Shown here: positions 1 through 8,334 of the stretch, piece after piece
Numbering within the stretch: position 1 is the first letter of the stretch
How the letters are laid out: each line of letters begins with the position of its first letter
DNA from: Pseudanabaenaceae cyanobacterium SKYG29
GTDB lineage: Bacteria > Cyanobacteriota > Cyanobacteriia > Pseudanabaenales > Pseudanabaenaceae
DNA length: 64,000 nucleotides
Assembly (NCBI GenBank): GCA_025055675.1
Contig: JANWWT010000005.1
Span: forward strand, 62,001-126,000
Reading direction: 5' to 3'
Made by a program: the position numbers and the translations under genes
Notes under the pieces: model-generated
Database searches by the model: none
What the model saw: only the letters and a program-made list of their open reading frames with translations
What the model was told of the DNA's origin: nothing

Positions 1-365
1 ATCCCCCACCGATCGGCAGGGATAATCCCCCTCGTCGTCACAACCGCCCCGATCGGTTGCCCGTGCACCAAGTTGGCAATTTCCTCCACCAGATAACTAG
101 TTCCCAACAGACTAATTACATAGCGGGCAGGCGTATCTATGACAATGACATTGGGGTGGGGTTCCGCACCCAGGTAGGGAGCAATCAATTTCACCACCTT
201 GTCCAGGGGCAAGCAAAACACAATCGTGGACTGACTCTGCCAGAATTTAGCCAACTCCTTTCTCAGGTCATCAATGGGGTCGTGGAGGGTAAGCCAAGGA
301 ATCTGGTCTAGAATCTCCCTCCCCTGCGCTGTCACTGCAATACCGATGACCTGGGTAGCTACCAC
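1..365 (-). CDS. CbiG-like cobalamin biosynthesis protein, 5' part only
   Basis: The gene runs off the left edge, so only about 121 N-terminal residues are visible. They hold the CbiG N-domain pattern: a stretch around FCLPLDKVVKLIAPYL, then a hydrophobic strand ending in IDTPARYVISLLG, then a region ending in PIGAVVTTRG. In cyanobacteria such a domain is often fused to CobJ (precorrin-3B C17-methyltransferase), so the full product may be CbiG-CobJ; the edge hides this. The GTG at 365 is chosen because AGGAG lies 8 nt upstream; the frame stays open further upstream but without another good start. It begins 18 nt after the BioY-like stop, so it is probably the last visible gene of the same operon. 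The family match is from motif memory, not a search. Confidence 0.6.
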   Translation of the reverse strand, partial: MVATQVIGIAVTAQGREILDQIPWLTLHDPIDDLRKELAKFWQSQSTIVFCLPLDKVVKLIAPYLGAEPHPNVIVIDTPARYVISLLGTSYLVEEIANLVHGQPIGAVVTTRGIIPADRWG

Positions 366-382
366 ATCTTTCTCTCCTAGAG

Positions 383-1075
383 TTAATACAATAACAGCAA
401 GCGCATCAGGTAGGCAATCACAGTACAAGTGCACACAATTGCCAGCTGAGACGGGAGGGGAACAAGCGTGTATTTCAGACAATACTCAGACAGCTGGCTA
501 GCAAAGCGCAACAGGAGGTAGCCCATGCCCATTAGGTGAATCACTAGCAATCCTAGGATGCCACTCCACAGGAAATTTGCCAAACTTTTAGGGCGGCTAA
601 AAGCTACAATACCAGCCAGGTAGGCAGCAGGAACGAAACCCACGAGGTAGCCAAAGGTAGGTTCTTGCCAATAATCTGGACCACCACCATTGCCGAAAAT
701 ACTAAGCTGATTCCAGCCCAGCAACCCCAGTCCCAGATATAGCACCTGGGATAAAAAAGCAGCTGTCTCCCCTCCCAAATACGCTGTGAGAAACACCCCC
801 CCCAGTTGTAAGCGGGCATTGAGAGTAAATAACTTTAGCTTCAGCCCCTGCTCCCACACAGGTAGATAAATTGCTCCCTGCATCTGGGTCAACACCACCA
901 TCAAGCATAAACCCACACCTGCCCAAAACAGTTCTGCTAAGCCCAGCTGCCATTTTCTATTGGACTGTGTGCCCAGTATTGGTGATGGCGGTGCGGAGGT
1001 CGTCGAGGGACGCGGTGGTCTGGACGGCGATGGTCTTGCGCTCAAGGTCAGCAGTAACCTCAGCTTGGGGGTCAA
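383..1075 (-). CDS. bioY: BioY-family membrane protein (biotin ECF transporter S component)
   Basis: A hydrophobic protein with about five or six membrane segments. It carries the BioY signature: GGGPDYWQEPTFGYLVGF followed by PAAYLAG, the substrate-binding loop and following helix of the S component of biotin ECF transporters. In cyanobacteria BioY often works without a dedicated energizing module nearby, and none is seen here. The start is uncertain. The ATG at 1075 would overlap larE by about 120 nt and give a proline/serine-rich leader unlike the family. Conserved sequence begins near 965 (KWQLGLAELFW), and a CTG at 976 or another weak start there is more plausible. It overlaps or abuts the larE stop (957), so the two are probably translationally coupled. 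Confidence 0.7.
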   Translation of the reverse strand: MTPKLRLLLTLSARPSPSRPPRPSTTSAPPSPILGTQSNRKWQLGLAELFWAGVGLCLMVVLTQMQGAIYLPVWEQGLKLKLFTLNARLQLGGVFLTAYLGGETAAFLSQVLYLGLGLLGWNQLSIFGNGGGPDYWQEPTFGYLVGFVPAAYLAGIVAFSRPKSLANFLWSGILGLLVIHLMGMGYLLLRFASQLSEYCLKYTLVPLPSQLAIVCTCTVIAYLMRLLLLY

Positions 1076-1976
1076 GATTCTTGATGGCTTTGGTGATTGT
1101 ATCTACACAGCCCTCACAGACAATGGAGGGAACGCTTAATTCCATGGTCACTTTTGGGGGCGGCTCCTGGGCTCGCCGAACGAGGACATCATTGAGTTTA
1201 CCACTGCGGAACCCCTCTAGGTCAAGGCTGATGTTGGTAAACCCCAATTGGCGCAATGCTGCGGTCAAGGCAGTCACATCGCGGGCAAGCAGTAGGGGAA
1301 ACAAATCTTTACTAATTTCAATGCGGGCACTGTCTCCGATGGAGCGCACGCGCAATTCCCTTGCTTCGGGGAGAAACTGACGCAGGATATACTCTGCTTT
1401 GCCCACCCGTTCTAGTTTTTGCGGAGTAATTGCCTCACCGTAGGGAAAGCGGGAGCTCAGGCAGGGTTGGGCGGGCTTGTCCCACCAGGGTAACCCTAAC
1501 CAGCGGGATATTGCTCTAACTTCTAGTTTGCTAATCCCCAGGTGGGCGAGGGGCGAGACTACCGACCGTTCCTTTGCCGCTCTTATGCCTGGACGATAGT
1601 CCCGCAGGTCATCGGCGTTCACACCATCACAAATCACCTCACAGTTCAACTGGGCTGCCAAAGGCAGGAGCTTGTCGTAGAGTGCACTTTTGCAAAAATA
1701 GCATCGATCGGGGGGATTGCTACTATAGCGGGGGTCTTCTATTTCCCTGGTTTCAATAATGAGGTGAGGAATGCCAATTGCTTGGGCCTGCTGTTTAGCT
1801 GCCTCCAGTTCTGCGGGAAACAGAGAAGGAGAATTAGCAGTAACAGCAACTGCCCGCTCTCCTAACACCCCGTAGGCAACTTGGGCAACTAGGGTGCTGT
1901 CCACTCCCCCCGAATAGGCAATTAGGACTCGATCGTACTGCCCTAGAAATTCCCGCAGTTGATAATACTTCTCCAT
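957..1976 (-). CDS. larE: LarE-type ATP-dependent sulfur transferase fused to an HMA domain
   Basis: 339 residues, longer than the usual ~270 of LarE. The N-terminal PP-loop SGGVDS (22-27) binds ATP; Cys92 and Cys95 sit in DRCYFCK; the PCLSSR motif supplies Cys172, equivalent to the cysteine that donates sulfur in Lactobacillus LarE. LarE converts a pyridinium biscarboxylate to the thiocarboxylate used in the nickel-pincer cofactor of lactate racemase. Residues about 275-339 add a heavy-metal-associated fold with CEGC (287-290), the site used by copper chaperones to bind a soft metal. No larA, larB or larC is visible, so the role in nickel cofactor making is inferred from the family only. It lies 3 nt after the pseudokinase gene and runs into bioY. 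Confidence 0.85.
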   Translation of the reverse strand: MEKYYQLREFLGQYDRVLIAYSGGVDSTLVAQVAYGVLGERAVAVTANSPSLFPAELEAAKQQAQAIGIPHLIIETREIEDPRYSSNPPDRCYFCKSALYDKLLPLAAQLNCEVICDGVNADDLRDYRPGIRAAKERSVVSPLAHLGISKLEVRAISRWLGLPWWDKPAQPCLSSRFPYGEAITPQKLERVGKAEYILRQFLPEARELRVRSIGDSARIEISKDLFPLLLARDVTALTAALRQLGFTNISLDLEGFRSGKLNDVLVRRAQEPPPKVTMELSVPSIVCEGCVDTITKAIKNLDPQAEVTADLERKTIAVQTTASLDDLRTAITNTGHTVQ

Positions 1977-1979
1977 AGG

Positions 1980-3533
1980 TTATTTGCGGTCTTGAATTGC
2001 CTGTTCAATTTCCTCTTGGGTAGGAGCATTGGGCAGGGGTTGAATAGAGGGAGTGAGAGCACGGCGGGGAGGGGGAACAACACTACTAGCAGCACCTGTG
2101 TTAGAACTGAAACCCAACAAAGTACTCGATCGGGACATGTAGTTAGCCCAACTAGCACCCATGGGGTCAGCCTGCCATTGCTCCCGCGTGACCCGGGCGG
2201 CAAAAATCGGTGCCGTGCGTCCCCTCCTCGTGGCTAGGACTAGCATACTTACTTCCTGGCGGTTGGGGTTGGTAAATTCCCCAGCAATAGTCACCAGAGC
2301 GCGTTCTCCCACCTGTTGCAATAACTGGGCGTGGTTGTTAACAAAGTTAGCATCGATCGTGGTAGCAATCTCCTTGACGGGTTCACTATCGGCAGCGGGG
2401 GGGACAAAGGGAACAGGGGGAGGCTTGATTTCTACCCTGGGGTTTGTCACAGGGGCAGGCAGGGGAGTAGGGGGTAGGAGTGGCGGCGGTGGCGGGGGGA
2501 CTACAGGTCTGGTAGAGCGAGGAATTGTAGGCTCAGGGGGCAGTGTCACTGCTGGTCTGGTAGAGGGAGGGGGTTCAGGGGGTGGGGTAGTGGGGAAATC
2601 AATACGATAGACCTGGGGTTCTCTAGGAGGCTGGGGCACGTACTTATAAACAGGGCGGGGAGGGGGAGAAACTGTAACAGGAGGAGGTATGTCAACAGTT
2701 GTAATAACCCCAGTGGCAACAGGTTGAGGACGGCGTTCGACAAGCCCTCGGCGAGCTAGGTCAAAAAGCAAAAAACCGATCGCTATAGCTACCACAGGCA
2801 ACATCACGAGGGAATACCACTTAAACCGCCTAGGTTGCAGTTTGAGCTGACATTGCCGCAAATCCGCTGCAATTTCTTTAGCGGTGGTGTAATTTTTTGC
2901 CCAGATAGGTTGGAATAGGCGGTGGGAGGTGGGCAGGAAACTTTTGAGGAGTAAAAGCAAATCCTGGACATCCTGGGCAGGGTAGAACTTGCCTTCCAAG
3001 AGCCAGAAGCGATACCAATCCCGCAGGATTAGTTTGTTACAATCGGGGTCGAGCCAGACACTCTGGTCAGACAGGTGCCCATGGGATAACTTAAGCTGCC
3101 CAATGATCTGCCCACTACGGGAGCGGAGGTAGGCACCACTGTGGAGATAGTGAACAGTTGTCACCAGTTTGATCGCCAAGCGCAAGGCAATTGCCAGAGG
3201 TAACTGAGGTGTCAGAGGAATACTAGGCGGTAAGGTGTCAGTGACAACATAAGGCACTTCTCGCAATATCTCAGACCCCACTGGAATAACTAGGATGCCT
3301 CCATCCACTACAGATAACAGACGATTATCCTGTATTTGCATCACTTCCTGTAACCGCTCCAGGAAATCCGCCTGCCCTCTGGCTAGGTCTACATCCCAGA
3401 CTTCCACTAATTTTGGGGATTCATCTAACCGATCGATCGCTTCGTACACAAACGATAAGCCCGATTGGAATAGGAGGGACTGTAGGTAATAACGCTTATC
3501 TTGACCAAGAGAAATTCCCGTCAGGTCATCCAT
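1980..3533 (-). CDS. Membrane-anchored protein kinase-like (probable pseudokinase) protein with proline-rich stalk
   Basis: 517 residues in four parts. Residues 1-235 look like a degenerate Ser/Thr kinase: a weak glycine-loop region (FQSGLSFVYEAID), a helix with TVHYLHS, then LSHGHLSDQSVWL where HxDxxxxN would be, and LRDW in place of DFG. The catalytic Asp and Asn are not recognisable, so I infer a pseudokinase. One membrane helix follows (about 243-262). Next is a long Pro-rich stretch (about 275-390) with repeated PPP and PEP, typical of a cell-wall-spanning stalk. The last ~120 residues form a folded domain of unknown type. Start ATG at 3533 has no obvious ribosome site. Upstream of larE in the same direction. 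Function unknown. Confidence 0.65.
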   Translation of the reverse strand: MDDLTGISLGQDKRYYLQSLLFQSGLSFVYEAIDRLDESPKLVEVWDVDLARGQADFLERLQEVMQIQDNRLLSVVDGGILVIPVGSEILREVPYVVTDTLPPSIPLTPQLPLAIALRLAIKLVTTVHYLHSGAYLRSRSGQIIGQLKLSHGHLSDQSVWLDPDCNKLILRDWYRFWLLEGKFYPAQDVQDLLLLLKSFLPTSHRLFQPIWAKNYTTAKEIAADLRQCQLKLQPRRFKWYSLVMLPVVAIAIGFLLFDLARRGLVERRPQPVATGVITTVDIPPPVTVSPPPRPVYKYVPQPPREPQVYRIDFPTTPPPEPPPSTRPAVTLPPEPTIPRSTRPVVPPPPPPLLPPTPLPAPVTNPRVEIKPPPVPFVPPAADSEPVKEIATTIDANFVNNHAQLLQQVGERALVTIAGEFTNPNRQEVSMLVLATRRGRTAPIFAARVTREQWQADPMGASWANYMSRSSTLLGFSSNTGAASSVVPPPRRALTPSIQPLPNAPTQEEIEQAIQDRK

Positions 3534-3600
3534 AGCTTTGTCTCACCACAGCCCCCCGCAGGATGCAAAAACAACCCTACCCCTCTCCCTTTCCTAAAAA

Positions 3601-3672
3601 CTGGGGTGCAAGGATTCGAACCTCGGAATGGCTGGACCAAAACCAGCTGCCTTACCACTTGGCGACACCCCA
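3601..3672 (-). tRNA. trnQ: tRNA-Gln (anticodon TTG)
   Basis: Read on the minus strand it folds as a 72-nt cloverleaf: acceptor stem TGGGGTG/CACCCCA with G as discriminator, D arm with GTGGTAAGGC, anticodon stem GCTGG/CCAGC around the loop TTTTGGT giving anticodon TTG, and T loop TTCGAAT. CCA is not encoded. It stands alone between the pseudokinase gene and the phosphoketolase-like gene, all on the minus strand. Confidence 0.95.
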
Positions 3673-3707
3673 ACTTGCGAATATCAGTATAGCAAACTTA
3701 ACAGAAG

Positions 3708-5876
3708 TTAGCCAAGAATTTTTAGGGCTTGCCCCACAATCCGATCGGCAGTCAGTCCGTTCAACTCCATCACTTGTTCAGGGGTAGCACAGGTTTCCCC
3801 CCGCTTCCAGGACAGAACAGCAAAGGGCAGTTTGTTCCTCAGGATTAAGGGTTCGAGCATAGCACTACTGCCCCCCGTAATTCCTATCAGTACATCGCCA
3901 CCAAACAGGCGCGCAAAATCTGCGTCACTGATGAAGTGGGTATCCGCCTGGGCACAGTTTTCCGTAGCTACATCCTCAGGACGGTACAGACGACGGGGAC
4001 TGACAATGCTCACCACCTTGACCCCCATGCCCTGCTCCACTAGGGTCGTCACTGCTTGCATTACGGGTAATAACACCATGTCGCCGAGGACAGCTAACAC
4101 GATCGTTTTCTGCCCCTCATATTGTTTGAGTATCACTGCTCCGTCTTGGAGAGCTTGTTCTGTCTGGGCAAAGGTACTGTGGACAGGCAAAGGGGTTTTG
4201 CTAGCGGTGATGGTGATGCCCTTATTAACCTGCTCTAATGCCCACCTGTAACAGACCTGGATACTGTTAGCATCGATGGGAAACAGGGGAAAGATATTGC
4301 CATTGCGCATCATGGCAGCAAAATAGTTTTCAATCTCTGGGCGTTGGTGGGTCCAGCCGTTGCGTCCCTGTTCCAAAGCTCCTGCTGTAAATAGACAGAT
4401 GGTAGCGGGAGTGGGGCGACGCAATTCCGCCATTGCCTGGGTGACGGTTTGCCAAATAGGCAGACCATTAATAGCGAAGGATTCATAGGAACACCAGAGG
4501 GAACGCGCTCCCAACAGGGCTTGTGCCGCTGCTAAACCTGCACAGGCATCTTCACTCAAAGGTTCGTAAACTTGTCCCTGGGGTTGTTGGTGGTAAGTTT
4601 CATCGGCTGTGGGGTGAATGATTTTCAGGGCTTGATTGATATTGTTGATCCCAGAGGCAGCATTACCATCGGCATTAGTGACCACAAAATGACTATCCTG
4701 TTGTCCCACTGCCGCTGCTAGCACTCCCATGGCTGTTGTGGCTACCTGTTTATCCCCCACAGCAAACTCTTTTAGGGGTAGTTCTGTCAGTTTGGCTAAG
4801 GGGAATTCCCGTTCTGTGACCACCACTTGGGCAGCCGGCCCCCCCGCCGATCGTTCCCAGTTAGTGCGCACTAATTGCCATGCCGCTGGGGAGAGAGCAC
4901 GCTGTTTCAGAGCAGAGACAATTTGGGGGTTGTCGAGGGTATGATGACCGTAGAGATTGTGGGATTTGGCACCTCTGTCGTGGACTCCCGCCCCCTTCAA
5001 CTGCTTGACAATCAGGACAGTGAGAGTGCCACTGAGGGCTGACTTAGCTGCTCGATCGGTAGCTTCTAAAACCGCTTGGGTAAAAGCCAGGCGATTCTTG
5101 CGGGAAAACAAAGTACTATCCACATAGTCCCCTGCCTGTTGGGCATCATCAAAATCCTTGGCATCCACTAAAATCACTTCCTGGAAGCCGTTCCCCCGCC
5201 AGTAGGTGACCATCTCGCCGTTGGATTTAGTGGAGTTCATGCTGTGGTGTTCCTGGGAAAACCCGTTCCACACCAAAATAGGCAGAAAATTCGTCACCTT
5301 GGGGTAAGCGGTGTGAAAATGCTGCATACTGCTAATCACATAGGGTTCGCCTAACCCCCCATCCCCAATCGTCACAGGAAATAACACCCCAGGGTATAGT
5401 TTCGCCGCCGCCATCGCAAAATGTTGTCCCTGCCCCAGGGGACCAGCGGGATTGAGTAAGCCAGGAATTTGCCCTGACAGGTGCCCCAATAAGCCGTGGG
5501 TTTCGCGGAAGCGTTGACAGAGTTCCTGGACAGTATAAATCCCCATAGCCTCCAGAGACCGATCGAGGAAGACATGACTGTAAAAGCCAGGGGCGTGATG
5601 ACCCACTTCCGTCATAATATTTTTGTACCCCAGCATTACTAGCGCTGCTATTGTGTCAGCGATACTGGCAAAGCCCCCTGGGTGTCCCGATGCCTTGGTG
5701 GCAGTCATTTGCAAAGTCAAGTACCGTAGGGCATCTGCCCCTAACATAGTCTGGTAGGCGCTGGTGGTATCAATGCTGTGGATTGCCTTGTCTTTGATTG
5801 CTGGTTTAGCACCGTAAGTATTAAACTCCTCCTCTAGGGGGCTAAAGTACAAAATTCCTTCCCAAAAGTTCGCCAT
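3708..5876 (-). CDS. Divergent phosphoketolase/transketolase-family TPP enzyme
   Basis: About 722 residues. Thiamine-diphosphate site: IGDGG, then WNGFS some 25-30 residues on, as in the GDG-X-N motif. The middle resembles phosphoketolase rather than transketolase: CSYESFAINGLPIW, NGWTHQRPE, then FPIDANSI and ITITASKTPLP parallel SCYEAF, NGFTHQDPG, PPDAN and VIVAGKQP of Xfp. The C-terminal domain is transketolase-like. It appears to be the second, divergent phosphoketolase-like family of cyanobacteria (cf. Synechocystis sll0529), which would split xylulose 5-phosphate or fructose 6-phosphate to acetyl phosphate; the activity is inferred. The ATG at 5876 is preferred to that at 5885 because AAGGG then sits at proper distance. 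Preceded by a 100-nt divergent promoter region shared with the P450 gene. Confidence 0.7.
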   Translation of the reverse strand: MANFWEGILYFSPLEEEFNTYGAKPAIKDKAIHSIDTTSAYQTMLGADALRYLTLQMTATKASGHPGGFASIADTIAALVMLGYKNIMTEVGHHAPGFYSHVFLDRSLEAMGIYTVQELCQRFRETHGLLGHLSGQIPGLLNPAGPLGQGQHFAMAAAKLYPGVLFPVTIGDGGLGEPYVISSMQHFHTAYPKVTNFLPILVWNGFSQEHHSMNSTKSNGEMVTYWRGNGFQEVILVDAKDFDDAQQAGDYVDSTLFSRKNRLAFTQAVLEATDRAAKSALSGTLTVLIVKQLKGAGVHDRGAKSHNLYGHHTLDNPQIVSALKQRALSPAAWQLVRTNWERSAGGPAAQVVVTEREFPLAKLTELPLKEFAVGDKQVATTAMGVLAAAVGQQDSHFVVTNADGNAASGINNINQALKIIHPTADETYHQQPQGQVYEPLSEDACAGLAAAQALLGARSLWCSYESFAINGLPIWQTVTQAMAELRRPTPATICLFTAGALEQGRNGWTHQRPEIENYFAAMMRNGNIFPLFPIDANSIQVCYRWALEQVNKGITITASKTPLPVHSTFAQTEQALQDGAVILKQYEGQKTIVLAVLGDMVLLPVMQAVTTLVEQGMGVKVVSIVSPRRLYRPEDVATENCAQADTHFISDADFARLFGGDVLIGITGGSSAMLEPLILRNKLPFAVLSWKRGETCATPEQVMELNGLTADRIVGQALKILG

Positions 5877-5980
5877 CGACAACATCCCTTATTTTTTACA
5901 ATCCTAGCCTAGAAGATGAACGCCCTCCCATTTTTGTCATTGAAAAGACTATATCATTTGAATAGTAAGAATCACTGCCT

Positions 5981-7309
5981 ATGACTTTGCCCCCCAGTTC
6001 TCCTACACCACCCCTGTGGCAACTGTGGCACTGGATTACTGACCCGATCGGTTACTTAGAAACCAATTTCCGCCGCTATGGGGATTTATTCAGTGTGCGC
6101 TGGCAATATTTTCAGCCCTTTGTGCTCGTCAACCATCCTGACTATGTGCAAAAGTTACTGGGTGCTGACCCCAGGTACTTTGATTCTGGCGTGGGCAGTA
6201 CTATCATGCGTCCGCTTTTGGGCAGTTATTCCCTCCTGTTACTAGACGGGGAACAGCACCAGCGGCAACGGAAGTTATTGCTGCCCCCCTTCCATGGCGA
6301 TCGGCTCCTTAGCTACGGCAATGTCATCCAAGGAATTGCCCACACCCTCTTTCTTGCCTACAGGGGTGCCCAGGTCAATGTCCGACGGCTGATGCAGAGA
6401 ATTTCCCTGGCGACTATTTTGCGAGTTGTCTTTGGCTTAAGGGTAGGGGATCGCTACGCCCAGGTGGAAAGCCTGATAACAGAAATGATTGAAACTGTAT
6501 CCTCTCCCCTAAAAGCTACTCCCATCTTCGTTGCCTGGCTACAGCAACCCTGGACAAATTGGGGTGAATTTCTCCAAAAACGCAGTCAGATTGATCAACT
6601 TCTCTTTGCCGAAATTAACGAAAAAAGACGGCAACAAGAGCTGGGCAGCGACATTTTAAGTCTATTAATTAGTGCCAAGGACCAAGAAGGCAAAGGCATG
6701 TCTGATCAAGAATTGCGGGATCAGCTGTTAACGCTCCTACTGGCAGGACACGAAACTACAGCCTCGGCCCTAGCTTGGTGTTTGTATTTGATTGATCTAC
6801 ATCCCTCTGTCAAAGCCAAACTACTGCAAGAGATAAAAGAATGGAATGGTAACCTAGCAACGATTGGGCAGTTGACATATCTCCACGCTGTCTGTCAGGA
6901 AACCTTGCGTCTTTATCCCATAGCCATTCTCACAGAACCCCGTATTCCCCACCAGGAGATAGGCCTAGGAGATTACACCATCCCTGCAGGCACTCTGTTA
7001 TTTCCCTGTATTTATCTGGTACAAAGAAGAGCGGACATCTATCCAGAACCCACAGAATTCCGACCCGATCGGTTCTTAGAACGACAATATACAGCCTATG
7101 AATATTTTCCTTTCGGTGGTGGGGGTAGAAGATGTATTGGTGCAGCTTTTGCTCTGTGGGAAATGAAGATTGTCTTACTGACTTTGCTAAGGGAATTCGC
7201 CTACAGGATTGTGCCTGACCCCCTAGGAAGACCAATCAAGCCCACTAGAAGAGGTGTCACTGTCGCTCCCTCTGCCTATCTCACTATGGAGATTGCCCAT
7301 AAAAAATGA
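5981..7309 (+). CDS. Cytochrome P450 monooxygenase
   Basis: 442 residues, normal P450 length. The I-helix oxygen motif AGHETTAS, the K-helix ETLR, the PERF-like FRPDRF and the heme loop FGGGGRRCIG with Cys385 as thiolate ligand are all present, so the protein should be active. It has no membrane anchor. The overall form (short N-terminus, PIGYLETNFRRYGDLFSV) is like cyanobacterial CYP110-type enzymes, several of which oxidise fatty acids or terpenes; the substrate here cannot be told. No dedicated ferredoxin or reductase gene is adjacent. It converges on the M48 protease gene with a 1-nt gap. Confidence 0.93.
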   Translation: MTLPPSSPTPPLWQLWHWITDPIGYLETNFRRYGDLFSVRWQYFQPFVLVNHPDYVQKLLGADPRYFDSGVGSTIMRPLLGSYSLLLLDGEQHQRQRKLLLPPFHGDRLLSYGNVIQGIAHTLFLAYRGAQVNVRRLMQRISLATILRVVFGLRVGDRYAQVESLITEMIETVSSPLKATPIFVAWLQQPWTNWGEFLQKRSQIDQLLFAEINEKRRQQELGSDILSLLISAKDQEGKGMSDQELRDQLLTLLLAGHETTASALAWCLYLIDLHPSVKAKLLQEIKEWNGNLATIGQLTYLHAVCQETLRLYPIAILTEPRIPHQEIGLGDYTIPAGTLLFPCIYLVQRRADIYPEPTEFRPDRFLERQYTAYEYFPFGGGGRRCIGAAFALWEMKIVLLTLLREFAYRIVPDPLGRPIKPTRRGVTVAPSAYLTMEIAHKK

Positions 7310-7310
7310 G

Positions 7311-8141
7311 TTATTTCCTGTCGTTGGTGGCAGACATTTGTAACTGGGGTGGCAAGGGCAGCACTGGTTGAGTAGAGTAACGCTGACGGCGGATAATTTG
7401 TTCTAATTGCTTTACCCTCGCTTGGGGATGGGGATGGGTAGAGAGAAAAGTCAAAACAGCAGGGGATTTTCCTGCCTTTGCTAAACGGGCGAAGAAGTCA
7501 ACAGCCCCACCAGCATGACCATAGACTTTTACTAACAAATCCAAACCCACCCGATCGGCTGCCAATTCCTGCCTCTGGGAAAAAGACGACTGCGTAATCG
7601 CAGAAGTAACAGAACCGATCGATTGTAAGATACTGTTATCACCGAAAAAGACAGCAAACACAATCTGCCAAGTCAAGCTTTGGGCAATGCCCCGCAGATG
7701 GTCGCGATTACGAAAGTGCCCAATTTCATGCCCCAATACCATCATCAACTCATTCTCAGATTTGACATAATCCAACAGACCTCGAAAGATAATAATGCGG
7801 TCTCCAGGCACAGCAAAAGCATTTACAGTTTCCTCAGGAATATAAATTACCTTGAGGTCTCGTCTTTCTTGGCTAGCTTGTTTAGCTTCCAGTCGGTCTT
7901 GTAGCTCATTGAGTTTATCTTGGATCAACCCTGGTTGGGCTTGTCTCTCAAACTCCTTAATCACTGCTGCACCAATCTGAGCCTCCAGCTGTGGGGGGAT
8001 TAACCAGACTAACAAAGCTGTAAGCAGACTGAACAAACCCCAAACAACCAGAGCAATAACTGTAATAAAACCCAAAAATAAAATCAACAGTTCTCGCAAA
8101 GATGGGGGGGGATTGCTAGGATGGGGACGATCGAGTAACAT
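7311..8141 (-). CDS. M48-family membrane zinc metalloprotease
   Basis: 276 residues. Zinc site HEIGH at 138-142, with the third ligand region in QELAADRVGLDLL. A strong membrane segment (about 18-48) precedes the catalytic domain. This is the HtpX/Oma1-like M48 arrangement: a membrane-anchored endopeptidase expected to act in quality control of membrane or exported proteins. Residues 70-95 form a short charged helix before the catalytic domain. The ATG at 8141 begins MLLDRPHPS. Single gene, convergent with the P450 gene. Confidence 0.9.
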   Translation of the reverse strand: MLLDRPHPSNPPPSLRELLILFLGFITVIALVVWGLFSLLTALLVWLIPPQLEAQIGAAVIKEFERQAQPGLIQDKLNELQDRLEAKQASQERRDLKVIYIPEETVNAFAVPGDRIIIFRGLLDYVKSENELMMVLGHEIGHFRNRDHLRGIAQSLTWQIVFAVFFGDNSILQSIGSVTSAITQSSFSQRQELAADRVGLDLLVKVYGHAGGAVDFFARLAKAGKSPAVLTFLSTHPHPQARVKQLEQIIRRQRYSTQPVLPLPPQLQMSATNDRK

Positions 8142-8249
8142 TACCCTTAGTCATGTGCTGCTGCCCTAATTCTACATCTGCCCGTGCAGGTCTGGCCAGC
8201 TTTCTGCTCTCTGTATACAGTAGGGTTTACAGGTCATCCAAATCATGTA
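8142..8249. other. Intergenic stretch between M48 gene and Rpn remnant
   Basis: No coding signal or clear hairpin seen. It holds the likely promoter of the minus-strand protease gene. The adjoining 8250-8334 segment is a remnant of a nuclease gene, described separately. Confidence 0.5.
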
Positions 8250-8334
8250 ACGACCGAGGTAAAACTGTAGCCTGCGATGTAGTCCCGATCGAGCATGGGA
8301 AATAACGGCTACAGAATGAAGTGTCGGTCTTCAA
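8250..8334 (-). pseudogene. 5' stub of a second Rpn-family nuclease gene
   Basis: On the minus strand this segment resembles the start of the neighbouring Rpn gene. 8265-8296 matches 9100-9131 at 31 of 32 bases, encoding LDRDYI-x-GY in both. The first codons (TTGAAGACCGACACT) match GTGAAAACTGACACT of the intact copy. About 20 codons between are shortened and out of frame, and the rest of the gene is absent. The stub's TTG overlaps the TGA stop of the intact copy (TTGA), so two copies once stood head to tail. Seen directly; no product expected. Confidence 0.8.

Noticed and set aside
2161-2610. 149-residue Gly-rich ORF on the plus strand
   Set aside because: It is the antisense shadow of the proline-rich stalk of the kinase-like gene.
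3708-5876. Ordinary Calvin-cycle transketolase
   Set aside because: Middle-domain motifs follow phosphoketolase (SYESF, NGWTHQ, DAN, ASK), and the order differs from TktA.
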